A stretch of DNA of 64,000 bases from Choanephora cucurbitarum (Eukaryota; Mucoromycota; Mucoromycetes; Mucorales; Choanephoraceae): NCBI GenBank assembly GCA_025331435.1, contig JAIWNI010000044.1:1-64000 (forward strand), written 5' to 3'. Positions 34,945 to 45,998 of the stretch are shown one piece after another; position 1 is the first letter of the stretch, and each line of letters begins with the position of its first letter. Under the pieces are notes generated by a model. It had not been told where the DNA came from, did no database searches, and saw only the letters and a program-made list of their open reading frames with translations. A program made the position numbers and the translations under genes.

Positions 34945-36470
34945 TAGTCATAAGTTCAAATTCACACAATTTCACCTTTTTAAAAATAGCATTTTCAGAA
35001 AGAAATTATGCACTTTCAAAAAAAAATTACATAGTGAAAAAAAATTTGGCGCATAAACTAGAAAGAAAGTAGTACATTTATGCTTAAGCCAAATACGCAC
35101 ATTTTATTGTATGGGTTTACGATTGAGAGAGTTTTCAAATTTAGCTTCAGACTATCTACAGCATTCTTGAATATCATTGTGAAGATTTATGTTGTAAGCG
35201 TCTGCAATTCTAGATGTCAATGCCTTTTCTTAAAGCAATTGCTCTCTCTTAGGCTTGTCTTTGCACACAGACTGAAATTGCTCAATGGGATTGAACTCAG
35301 GTGAACAAGGTGCAGGATATACACACGTGTGGCCTCGGCTCTCAATAAGGTTTTAAATATCCTGATGCTCATGGACAGGAGCATTGTTCATTATCAAAAA
35401 ATGACCATGAAATTCCTCATGTTGATCCCTTACATCTAAAACACTACTAACCAAGTTGAATGCCCAGTAACTGTACTACTGTTGTCACTTTTATTTTGCA
35501 TTCAAAGCTCCTGTTGCTTTTCTTTCCTTTGATGAAGGCGATACTCTAGGTTTCCTTAAACTAACATTGATCGCACCTAAGGTTGTAGTAGTTTTAGCTC
35601 TTGTTTTAGGTACATTTATGATGACTCGCTCTCCTTTTTTGGACCAAGAAAAAAATCCTTTCCAAATTGATGTGGAAAGCGGCCTCATCTATGAATACGC
35701 AGCTGCTGGTAGAATCCATATCGGTCTTCAGCCATCTCTTTGCCCACTGATAGCGCTCTTCGACTTTCTCGGGGCTATTACGCTCAACCGATTGGGGACG
35801 TGCTTGCTTGAAAGCGATGCTGCATTTGTCCTTAACACACTTACCGAACTCACTTTTAATGATCTCAGTCTTTCCAAATTCTTCAAACATATCATCCAGA
35901 GTGACTGAGTCACTGTTGTTGTCAGCCCATTCAACCATAAAGCCTCTATGCTCTTTAGTTAAAGTAGGAGGTCTACCTATTGGTCTCCCACTATCAGGTG
36001 CTCTCTCAATAAAATTTAGAGGAGTCACGCTGTCTTTCTTGACCCAATTTTGTGTTGTTCATAGATTGATATTAAGCTGAATAGTAGCAGCACGAGCACT
36101 TATTCCCTTCTGTTTGACAAGAAAAAAGAACTTCTCCTTCCCGGTGTCTTTGTGATGTTTGTATGAGTTAGGTCTCTCAGCTATTTGTGTTGGCTCTGCT
36201 GAAGCCTTAGTCCTTTCGTGTACTGGTTTTTTGGGAGGTTACATATCGGTGTAGCTGTCATAATCTGTTATGCATTCCACAGGATACATCTCGCTGCAGG
36301 CTTCCATTTCAAGCTCCACAACTTCGTTGACTTGAGCATCATTTTTGTTGCCTAGGCCAACTTCAAAAGCAATGTTGTCCATCTTTTACAAAAGGATTAA
36401 TGTAAAAAGGAAAAAGTATGCTAGCATTTGCATATTTTTTCCATTTGGTGTACTGTGTTATGGTGCTTCT
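34945..36470 (-). mobile_element. Tc1/mariner-like DNA transposon, copy 2 (longer, dead)
   Basis: Minus-strand transposase relic starting at the ATG at 36382. It shares the N-terminal half with copy 1 and continues past it: FFSWSKKGERVIINVPKTRAKTTTTLGAI (35560-35690, after the shared frameshift), then IMNNAPVH (about 35380-35400) and YPAPCSPEFNPIEQF (about 35280-35325). These are the three DDE_3 blocks; the second catalytic Asp is Asn (MNNAPVH where the family has MDNAPxH), and a stop follows DI. Other stops precede PPKKP and TTQNW as in copy 1. The left end holds diverged subterminal repeats (about 34981-35060). At the right end identity to copy 1 stops at 36422, but TTTTTCCATTTGGTGTA just beyond resembles copy 1's outer end, implying a small internal deletion. 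Confidence 0.85.
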
Positions 36471-37207
36471 CGGTTTAAGACAACAAAATAATAGCGACTT
36501 TTTGAAGAGCTTCACACACATGGAACATATGTTTCTGAATTGTGATCGCCAAATACTGTTCTTACGTCTTCTTCCAACAATGGTTATGGATTGGGTATTT
36601 AACCTGTATGACAACTTTATTACTCGAAACTTTTTAAAATTCGAACTTCAACATGTCGATGCTGCTGTCTTTTACAAAGTTCTTGTGATAGTCTTGATAT
36701 GATAGAAGTCGCTACTTTCCACACTTTTCTTTCTTAGAGCCATGCCTCTTTCAGAAGAGTGTGATTAAAAGTAGCAGAAAAAAAAAGGAAAGACAGACAA
36801 AGCTTTTTAAAAACTACAACAACGAGTACATCAAAGATTAGAAGACATTAAAAGCAAACAAGAAACTTATTGACTGAAAGATCTTTTGGAAATATAACAC
36901 CTCTACTTAATTGATGCTTTTATATTACCTTTGTTTTTAGCTTATTGTATTGTTTCAATGATTTAATTTACCATGCAGATACACTAGTTTTTCTGACTTA
37001 TCAGCGCTGGAAAATGAAGTTCTTTATTATTGACTTACTTGATACGTAATAGATAGATTTATCTACTCCTGGCTCTTCCTTCTCCTCTTTTTTCTGCTGG
37101 CACTTCTGTTGGCGATTCAACAGCACTACTTGACAGACATACATCGTCGATATCACAAAAAGTTCAAGCAAAAATTGATCAATTTAGTGAGCTTTGCATA
37201 GATACAA
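36471..37207. other. Intergenic between transposon copy 2 and the MITE pair
   Basis: About 740 bp. An open frame around 36418-36702 crosses the transposon end and lacks family resemblance. Otherwise A/T-rich with no feature recognised. Confidence 0.4.
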
Positions 37208-37209
37208 TA

Positions 37210-37394
37210 CAGTCGTCCCCCGATTTAGGGAACAGTCTTGGTTCCCTCGACACCGTTCCTTAAATCAAAATCGTTCCCTATTTCTCATAGCAATAGCAGG
37301 AATTTTAGCGTTAAACGAACTTCGGTTCCCTCAAGACCGTTCCCTAAATCAAAATCGTTCCTTATATTTCGTTCCTTAAATCGGGGGATGACTG
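37210..37394. repeat. pogo/Tc1-like MITE (185 bp) with TA duplication
   Basis: Left end CAGTCGTCCCCCGATTTAGG and the reverse complement of the right end CAGTCATCCCCCGATTTAAG match at 22 of 24 positions, beginning CAGT as in pogo/Fot1-like elements. TA flanks both sides (37208-37209 and 37395-37396). Inside are two ~45-bp direct repeats (37237-37281 and 37320-37365) sharing CGTTCC(T/C)TAAATCAAAATCG; the TIRs carry a variant of the same motif. No coding capacity, so non-autonomous. Confidence 0.8.
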
Positions 37395-37396
37395 TA

Positions 37397-37485
37397 GTCA
37401 CTTTATTTAAGAGTGTGCAGATTCTTGAGAAATGCACTCTTATAATAAGCATTCTCTTAGATTGAACACTCTTAAATCGAGCAAA
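37397..37485. repeat. Second MITE family, interrupted copy
   Basis: GTCACTTTATTTAAGAGTG and the following ~28 bp match 62623-62669 with five differences in 46. An inverted version of the end (CACTCTTAAATCGAG) is at about 37468-37482, suggesting a TIR element. The 185-bp pogo-like MITE sits exactly at the TA of this element's left end. Confidence 0.55.
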
Positions 37486-37678
37486 CACTATACATATTTC
37501 TTTTTTCTTTAAGAAGAAGGGTAGAAAGACGTAAGGGTGTTCAGTAACAGTCAACATGTTTTTGGCTCCTGATCATCTTGCTCTTATTTATAAGGCAGTG
37601 TACTTGGAATTTAAAGTGAATGATATTTTGAATCTAAACTTATTTATTCAAATTCTTGTTTTCTTATGCTTATTATTA

Positions 37679-38425
37679 CTATTGCCAATGTAAGCCAAAC
37701 TTTTCCTCAAACTTGGATTGGTCATATACATGGTTGCCTCGACCTAGATTCGCTTTCAAACTTGCCAAAGACGTGTAGTAGTCATCAACCAACGATATTA
37801 GCTGCTCTTGCTTATATCCATCATGACATACTAGCCTAATCTTTGTTACTACAGACATGATTTGAGAAAGCGATTCTGCATATTCGGGAGCGTAAACAAA
37901 CACATAAGCATCCAATGGAGGGAAACGTCGTCTAAAGTCGAACAGATTGAAAGATTTCTTCAAATATTCAGTCGTGATCAATTGATTTAAGAATTCATCT
38001 ACATCCTAAAGGCAGTTTTGGGCCTCGAAGTCAACAGCTTCCATTCTTTTGATGACTTCCAATAGGTCATGCAGTGAATGCCACATATTCAAGTCGCGCA
38101 TGCAGTAAATTGTGCCTGGATGGTCTTCTAAGTATACGTTGTTCATCGTTTCAGTTTTGATAAGAAGAGAAACAGCATCAGAATCTTCTTATTTAAATAG
38201 ACCGCTTTAATAAGCGTTGCTTTGATAAAAAACAGAAGAAGAGAATGTATCTGTTTGCTTCACATTGAAATGGATTACTACGCTGATTGAACGCTTGAAA
38301 GGATCAATCAGGCAAAACACACTTCTGTTTATCAAGAGCAACGGGCATGTACAATTAAGATATAGGCCATGCTGGCAACCTGATACTAAAGCCAGTAGCT
38401 GCTGCAATTGATGGCTACTAGAGAA
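37679..38425 (-). pseudogene. Decayed ORF of unknown origin
   Basis: One minus-strand frame reads from about 38425 to the stop at 37679 with only three internal stops (two close together near 38170-38205 and one near 38008). The longest parts are a Cys/Leu-rich segment (LLALVSGCQHGLYLNCTCPLLL) and a protein-like stretch starting MNNVYLEDHPGTIYCMRD (ATG 38146), ending in KFEEKFGLHWQ. No canonical intron removes the stops. The amino-acid composition and length look like a former gene or transposon-borne ORF. I do not recognise it. Confidence 0.45.
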
Positions 38426-38554
38426 GCAGCAATATAGTGCCGAACACTAAATGAAAGTCTTGTTGAGTTCGGGGTTTAGTTATGAAGAAATATATGGAGT
38501 TTTGTATGAAGGTCTCAAATTATATGAGATAAAGATTTTATAGATTTATTATAT

Positions 38555-38978
38555 TTCACTTCTAGTGTGCTTTGATATAATCACAAAGCTATTGTAAAGT
38601 AAAATAACTTATATCGCTAGTGTGCCTTTCTAATGATATATTCAAAGTAAGGCTATTGTACGATATGAGATTTGAATAACTTAATATTATTATTGCTTTC
38701 AACGAAGAGATTTCTTATTGAAATAGTGTTTAATATTATGACTTAATAGATAGTGTGTCTTATACAATTAAAATTGAGAAAGACTATTGTTCTATTTAAG
38801 ATTTGATCAAACAACTTCTAGTGTATCTTTGTTCTTAGAAATATAAGTTAAGACTAGTGTGAAGATGCGTACTCTTTTGAATAGTGTGCTTAAAAATAAT
38901 TAAGCTATTGTTTCAACAGAGATTTGTGTGTTTAATCTGATAGTGTGATCTAAGATTATAGACCTATTGTTCAGATCA
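38555..38978. repeat. Array of structured ~60-bp units with conserved boxes and covarying stems
   Basis: Five units contain TAGTGTG, a short self-complementary insert, then CTATTGT: 38563-38595, 38618-38659, 38751-38790, 38882-38911, 38941-38970. A sixth (38819-38860) has TAGTGTA...CTAGTGT. Inserts differ in sequence but their ends pair (e.g. CTTTG/CAAAG, CCTT/AAGG, TCTT/AAGA, CTTAA/TTAAG). The 8 nt before each unit also pair with the 8 nt after it (6-7 of 8 positions in each unit, one of unit 2's pairs being T-G). In three units AGATTTG follows exactly 8 nt after CTATTGT. Spacing is 55-68 bp with one gap of 133 bp that probably hides a degenerate unit. An A-rich tract begins right after the last unit. 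I do not recognise the element; strand and transcription are unknown. Confidence 0.75.
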
Positions 38979-40072
38979 AAAAAAAAATAAAGAAATAAGA
39001 GATAAAGAAAAGATAAAAAGAAATAAAAGAAGATATAATATCCACGCGTTTATGCGCTTTCAAAGATAAGTGTAAGATAAAAAGGTGAGAAATGTCTGTC
39101 TGTTTATTCGATTGAATTCGTAGGTTACTTATAGAGAGATTCTTAAAGTCAGTGGTGACGAGGCGCTACAGTCTGAATATCATTCCAATAAAATTTGACC
39201 TGGTTTTGAATACAGACAATTGCTATAGTCCAAAGGATATACATGGTCCATGATTTCAAAGTGAATATAACATCGCCCATAGCACTTGACTGATTCGAGC
39301 AAGTTCAATCTTAAAGTTGATTCTTTATGGACTAAGCAGACCCTTCTTGTCTGGGATCCAACATACTGAAAATTTTTTCTTTACCTGTACTACCTTTGAA
39401 TATATAAAACACAAAATGAAAGGTAGCAAATGAAGTCATACGCAACAGGAGATATACATACAAAAAGGAAGACCCTCTGTTGGATGACTTTACAAGCCAA
39501 TAGCTTCCCAATCGACTGACATAAAATAAATAAAGTATTTAGTAAACCACAACTTGTCTATATTGTTGCAAATGAACCGGATCATTTTTTGGCCTTTGAA
39601 ATTATTTTTTCTTTGGACCGGGGCGCTCTCTGTGCGGCGAGCGCCCCTACAACTTGCGTGTTACTCGCTAATCCTTTCCGATGAGTTAGTTATGAGTGTC
39701 AAACCAGGTTAAGATTGAAGAGAATGTCTTAATGCCCTATTCATTGATTTGCCACTACAAATTTATGAGGGCTGGTGATCCTTACAATGTATTATAACAA
39801 TCTTTAAAGAAGAAAAAAATGAAAAATAAAATTATAGACAGGCACACAATCAGGTTTTGTTTATGTGTAGTTTCTTTATAATAACTGTCACTACTTGCAA
39901 TTTATAGCATCTGTATTTATGCCAACTGACTTGGTTGCAAAAGAAGAAAGAGTTGTTTCAAGGAGCACTTTTAAATGAAGCTCATCATACAAATATCCAG
40001 CCTTGCTGCTTTATTGTTGTACCCATCCATAACTAAAGATCAATTTTCTTTGGAGAGGATTGTAGGTTAGCT
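38979..40072. other. Intergenic, A-rich then GC-rich hairpin
   Basis: Starts with ~70 bp of A-rich sequence following the structured array. Contains the GC-rich stem-loop at 39620-39647. No gene recognised. A short ATG frame at 39975 reads like a hydrophobic leader (MKLIIQISSLAALLLY) but stops after ~31 codons. Confidence 0.45.
39620..39647. other. GC-rich perfect hairpin
   Basis: GGGGCGCTC (39620-39628) and GAGCGCCCC (39639-39647) form a 9-bp perfect stem with a 10-nt loop, standing out in very A/T-rich DNA. Possibly the terminal hairpin of a mobile element or a recombination relic; no gene is near enough for a transcription terminator role to be argued. Confidence 0.6.
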
Positions 40073-40512
40073 TTGACCGAGAAAGCAACCGATGTATTTC
40101 ACAAGACATGTTCAATTGACGAACTATGGCACAAGTTGGAGTCAGATGAAGCAAGGAGAATGACAAAAAAAAGGAGGGAAAAGAGCCATTTTTTCTTTGA
40201 AGACAACAAATTCCTGCATAAAGTGTTGAAGTATGCTTATTATACCTATGTATATATAGCACAGTATAATCAGTCTTTTTCTTTCTTTTATCTATTTCTC
40301 AAACTTCATTTGTTATGTTTTCCATCTCCCGTACTTGGCATCGTATCTCTCATCAGCTCAAGACAAATCTAAAAAGGAAGCGAACGCTATCAACGAGACA
40401 CAAGACAGTGCGCTTCAACGCAATTGATACAGTTTTCTATACACATTCATCTACTGAGTATGATCGCACACCTTCTTCGGATGAGGAACATAGTAATGAA
40501 GACGAGTGTTAG
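40073..40512 (+). CDS. Possible small gene with a conserved-looking VRF...YDRTP motif
   Basis: Low-confidence model: an open frame from about 40073 (no ATG; upstream exon not found) to a GTATAT donor at 40250, then an exon from 40357 (after CATCAG) to the stop at 40512. The combined peptide is charged (HKLESDEARRMTKKRREKSHFFF) and ends with KRKRTLSTRHKTVRFNAIDT, then VFYTHSSTEYDRTPSSDEEH. The VRF...THS..EYDR segment resembles a short motif I have seen in fungal regulatory proteins, possibly a phosphatase-docking type, but I cannot name the family. It may be a real gene with an unseen first exon or a relic. Confidence 0.35.
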
Positions 40513-41344
40513 AACCCTTCATTTATCCAAAAATGGATAATTTTTCTCTTTTTCTCATTTGAATGTACACCATTGCCGAAAATAGATTGCTCATTGAAAG
40601 AAATCGATTGCACACTTAAGAAAATTCAAGACATACCTACAAAAGATTCAATTTGTACTAACAAAGAATAAAAAAAAAGATCACACGTTTGAAGAAGAAT
40701 GACAACTACTCACTTGAAAGAATCATAGACTGTATCATTGGGCAATTTTGGAGGATAATTCAATATCAAAACAGACTTGCAAATTTGATGCAATAGTGAC
40801 AACAAAGCTTTCAATTATTCTTCAAGCTAGAAAAAACGTTATGGCAGGTGCCAAGTATCATGTTAGCTTTTCCTTCGGATTTGAGTCCTGCATCAAAGCA
40901 TAGGAATGACGTTCAAACTATAGGCATTGCTCAAATGCATCCAAAACATCAGATATAAAATCCAACTAGTCGCTAAATACAGCTCCTACAGCCTTCCTCC
41001 CATTTGATTTGCTTGTAATTACTTGATTGACGATTAATTAGGTTACACTGTACTCAAGGAGCTATACAATTTGTAAAGGAACATGTTGCCCTTCCTATTC
41101 TTTTCTATTGTTTATAAGGTTTTGTTGTTTATAGCTGGGTTCATTCTAATAAGCTATCTCATAGCGAATCACTCACACAAGAAAAACCATATTTTGAGCT
41201 CTTCTTCTTTATCTTGTTTGCCCATATCCCGGTTAGGGCATATTTTCTTAATTTTGCAGACAAACTGATACAGTTTCTTTGTTCAAATGCCAACAAAATC
41301 ATAAAGTATCTTTTGAATCATAGTTTTGGTTCTGTTCTCTCTGC

Positions 41345-41656
41345 TTATGATTTCTTCAAGTTTTTGAGATCTTGCATATGTTCTATGTTTAACAACATCT
41401 TCAAACTTGACAAACACGCATCGGTCTGCGCATTATCATCTGGATGCTTTTTCTTAGCCTTTGATTGAACCAATGACTTTGACAGCAGTTTAAACTTATC
41501 AAAACAGTTATCATAGAACTCCATTTCGAGCTCTATTGCAGTCACTTGCCATCTATCAGTATGATCATATAGAGAATGATTTGATGTAATGCCTGCTGCG
41601 TTATTTGTATTCAACTGACTTACATGCCACCTTTGATAGATTTTGAAGCAAATCAT
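41345..41656 (-). CDS. Uncharacterised short coding-like ORF
   Basis: A 103-codon frame ending LNIEHMQDLKNLKKS with hydrophilic, helical composition (ELEMEFYDNCFDKFKLLSKSL; SKAKKKHPDDNAQTD). The ATG side includes a possible GTAAGT...TAG intron but the frames do not join well. It lies head-to-head with the SEC12-like gene, about 110 bp away. No family recognised; it could be one exon of a gene, a relic, or chance. Confidence 0.3.
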   Translation of the reverse strand: MICFKIYQRWHVSQLNTNNAAGITSNHSLYDHTDRWQVTAIELEMEFYDNCFDKFKLLSKSLVQSKAKKKHPDDNAQTDACLSSLKMLLNIEHMQDLKNLKKS

Positions 41657-41764
41657 TTAGATATTCCTTTGAATGTATTGCGGAGTCTCGTTTATGCCAA
41701 TCAAATTGACAGTCTAAACAAGTTTAATGCAGAAAGAAAAAGTTTATTTTTTTTACGTGTTGTT

Positions 41765-43300
41765 ATGCCGTGTTCTAATATTATCAAGAAGAGGCTTCAG
41801 TCCCCTATATGTAGCTTAGATTTTGCTATAGATAGCACGCTTTTTATTGGTGGGGGAGAAGGATCTGGTCACTCTACCAACAGGAGTTACCTTGTAAGGA
41901 CTTTTGCTCATCCATTCTACATGTCCTCATTGTAAAGCTTAGGCGTCTTATGAAATCGACGAAAGGAAAAAAGAAGTTCATTCGCTTTGTAAGCACGAAC
42001 TATTAGAAACTGATTGTATTCCTACGTCTATCGCTTGCCACCCAAAAGTAAGACGACTCTTCTTACTCTTCTAAAGATGGCTCATATGTACCTTTCATTT
42101 AGGTGTTTTCTATGGCAGTCGGTATCAATACTTCAACAAAACAAATTGAAGCTGGAAATAACAAAAGTTGTCGCCTCTTTGATATCAATATTGGGTGAGT
42201 TGTAGAGTAAGCGCTTATCAAGGAACCAACATCTTATACAACTTGGTTTGATTTTGTTTATTTGTAGCTCTCTTGAACATTACTCGAGTTTGTCTGTCAG
42301 CAGTTCTAAACAACCTCAGGAATATCAAGTAAGATACAAAAGAATGCTTACAGCCGAAATGACCAACAACTGTCTTTTAATGGCCTGCAGAAAGTTACAC
42401 GGTTTAGTGTGTTTGGAACTTATCTAGCAACAGGCTTTAGTGATGGCACAGTGTCCGTTTTCAAAACTGATGATTGGACGCTTTGTTTCGCTCCATTGCA
42501 ATTTAAAGACGTTCAGGACATCGACTTTGATGCATCAGAGGATTACGTTGTCGTCACTACATCTTCTGCTTTGATCTTGATATCTATTGATAGCGGAACC
42601 ATTTCTCGGGTGATCGACAGCCCTCAATTCAATCGAAATACAGACTGCAAGTTTCAAGCATGCAGGTTCGGTATGTCTACAAGAGGTGCTCAAGCACTTT
42701 ATGCAACTGTCAATGATACGTTAGGAAAACGTGGGTTTGTATGTGTTTGGGACCATTGGAAATCAGCTTTGAAATTGAAGCCAAGAGTGATGGCTGTTTG
42801 TCGAAAATCTATCTCGAGTTTTGCTATCAGGTACTGTGTGATCAATTATATATATCCATCGCTGATTCCAACATTGCGCATGCTAGTCCTTTAGGAGATA
42901 CGTTAGCATATGCTTCAAATGACTTGTCTATTGGCTTGTTGAATGCTACGACACTCAAGGTAAATGCCAAAATTATTGATTTGCTTGCTTCTTTCACTTA
43001 CATAATGTCAGCATACGCACAAAATAAAACATGTCGACAAATATCCTATGACTATTATAGCCTTTAGTCCTTCTGGCGATTATCTAGCGTGCGCGGGTGT
43101 AGATGATTGCTTCCGAATCATCTTTTTAAACCAATCTATCTCAGGTATACCTCTTCTCCCCCCTTTTTTTTTTCTTAAAATAAGCTGTACTGACATACGC
43201 ATGATTTCTAGAAAGCCCATTTTCCACACTTCTGTTCGTTGTGCTTGATATAGCACAGATTGCTCTCTTAGTACATATTTTGGTACAATATTTTGGCTAG
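41765..43300 (+). CDS. SEC12: Sec12-like WD40 membrane protein, guanine-nucleotide exchange factor for Sar1
   Basis: Eight exons: 41765-41893, 41943-42047, 42103-42194, 42268-42328, 42391-42830, 42887-42959, 43012-43144, 43212-43300; every junction is GT-AG and phase-compatible, giving 373 residues. The N-terminal blade SPICSLDFAIDSTLFIGGGEGSG corresponds to the Sec12 first strand and its glycine-rich K-loop (GGGG motif), followed by YEIDERKKEVH. WD-like blades continue (FSVFGTYLATGFSDGTVSVF; LGDTLAYASNDLSIGLLNATTLK; AFSPSGDYLACAGVDDCFRI). The last exon encodes a hydrophobic helix, FSTLLFVVLDIAQIALLVHI, then only five residues. This fits an ER type-II membrane protein that loads Sar1 with GTP to start COPII vesicles. 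The luminal domain found in yeast is absent. An upstream in-frame ATG at 41624 would add 47 residues; 41765 was preferred because a T-run leader precedes it. Confidence 0.88.
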
Positions 43301-43850
43301 TAGCAGTGCAGATTGTTTCCTTCTAAAGGTATTCAAACGGAAAAAGAAGTAATAGAACAACAATACAAGTTATTCTCTTTAGGCATGTATGTTTCTCAAA
43401 ATCACTATTTGACACTGTATGTATTATACTCCTATCCGTTGTTACTTTATTTATCTCTCATTTAAAGCTGATTGACCGAATCTTTGCTCCTTTAATTTGT
43501 TTTACTACATAAAGTTTTGTCAGGAAAAACCAACATATTCCAAGATCTTTTTTTATTGTGAGAGATCTTAGAGAAAATCTGAAGACCGCCTTAATTTGCA
43601 TTGTAAAAAGAAATCTCCGCAGGGAGCTTTCATCTCAAGTTCCATCATATTTTACACCCGCTAATGATTGATTGGGTCATAACTTTTCTTCCCACCTAAA
43701 AAGAGGCATAGAAATCACGGCCAAAGTCTCTCTCTCTCTTTTTTTTCTCCTTATTTTTTTCTTTTTGTTCGTTATATACATATAACAAACTACCTGATAT
43801 CAATTCTTTCTAAAGTATAACGTATATAGCGACTAATACATATTTTGAGA

Positions 43851-45626
<1,776 letters not shown>

Positions 45627-45998
45627 TATACAAAAACTAATCATAAATTAAACATAGTATAAAATCAAAGCTACATAGGCTTAGCTAAAGGATGGGATTA
45701 TGTGCTAGATGAGTAACAGGTTAGCTGATCAACTAACATAACTGGATCCGATCTCCTTTTCAAGTACTCTTTTCTTTATGATTTTTTGCTCAAAGTTTAA
45801 ACCCTCTTCTCCCTCCCCTTTTGTTTTTTTCTGTATGGTTTTGTCAATCATTGAACAGAGCGTCTATTCAGTTGATTTCAAGTGGCTTGGATACATTTAC
45901 TACCATTTAGACTGTCTTTTTTTTTTCTAAAGTTAGTGTTGCCTAGTTTTGCATTATTGTATATTTTTTTCTCTTTCTTTTCTCTTTCATAAAGAAAT

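Noticed and set aside
36418..36702. 94-codon plus-strand ORF at the right edge of transposon copy 2
   Set aside because: Crosses the transposon end, no homology-like motif, and an overlapping minus-strand ORF has similar quality; probably chance.
38555..38978. Hammerhead or twister-type ribozymes in the structured array
   Set aside because: Neither strand shows the hammerhead CTGATGA/GAAA core or a twister core; the boxes TAGTGTG/CTATTGT do not match a ribozyme I know.
45716..45740. Near-perfect palindrome around GTTAGCTGATCAACTAAC
   Set aside because: Short, single copy and no associated repeat or gene; expected by chance in A/T-rich DNA.
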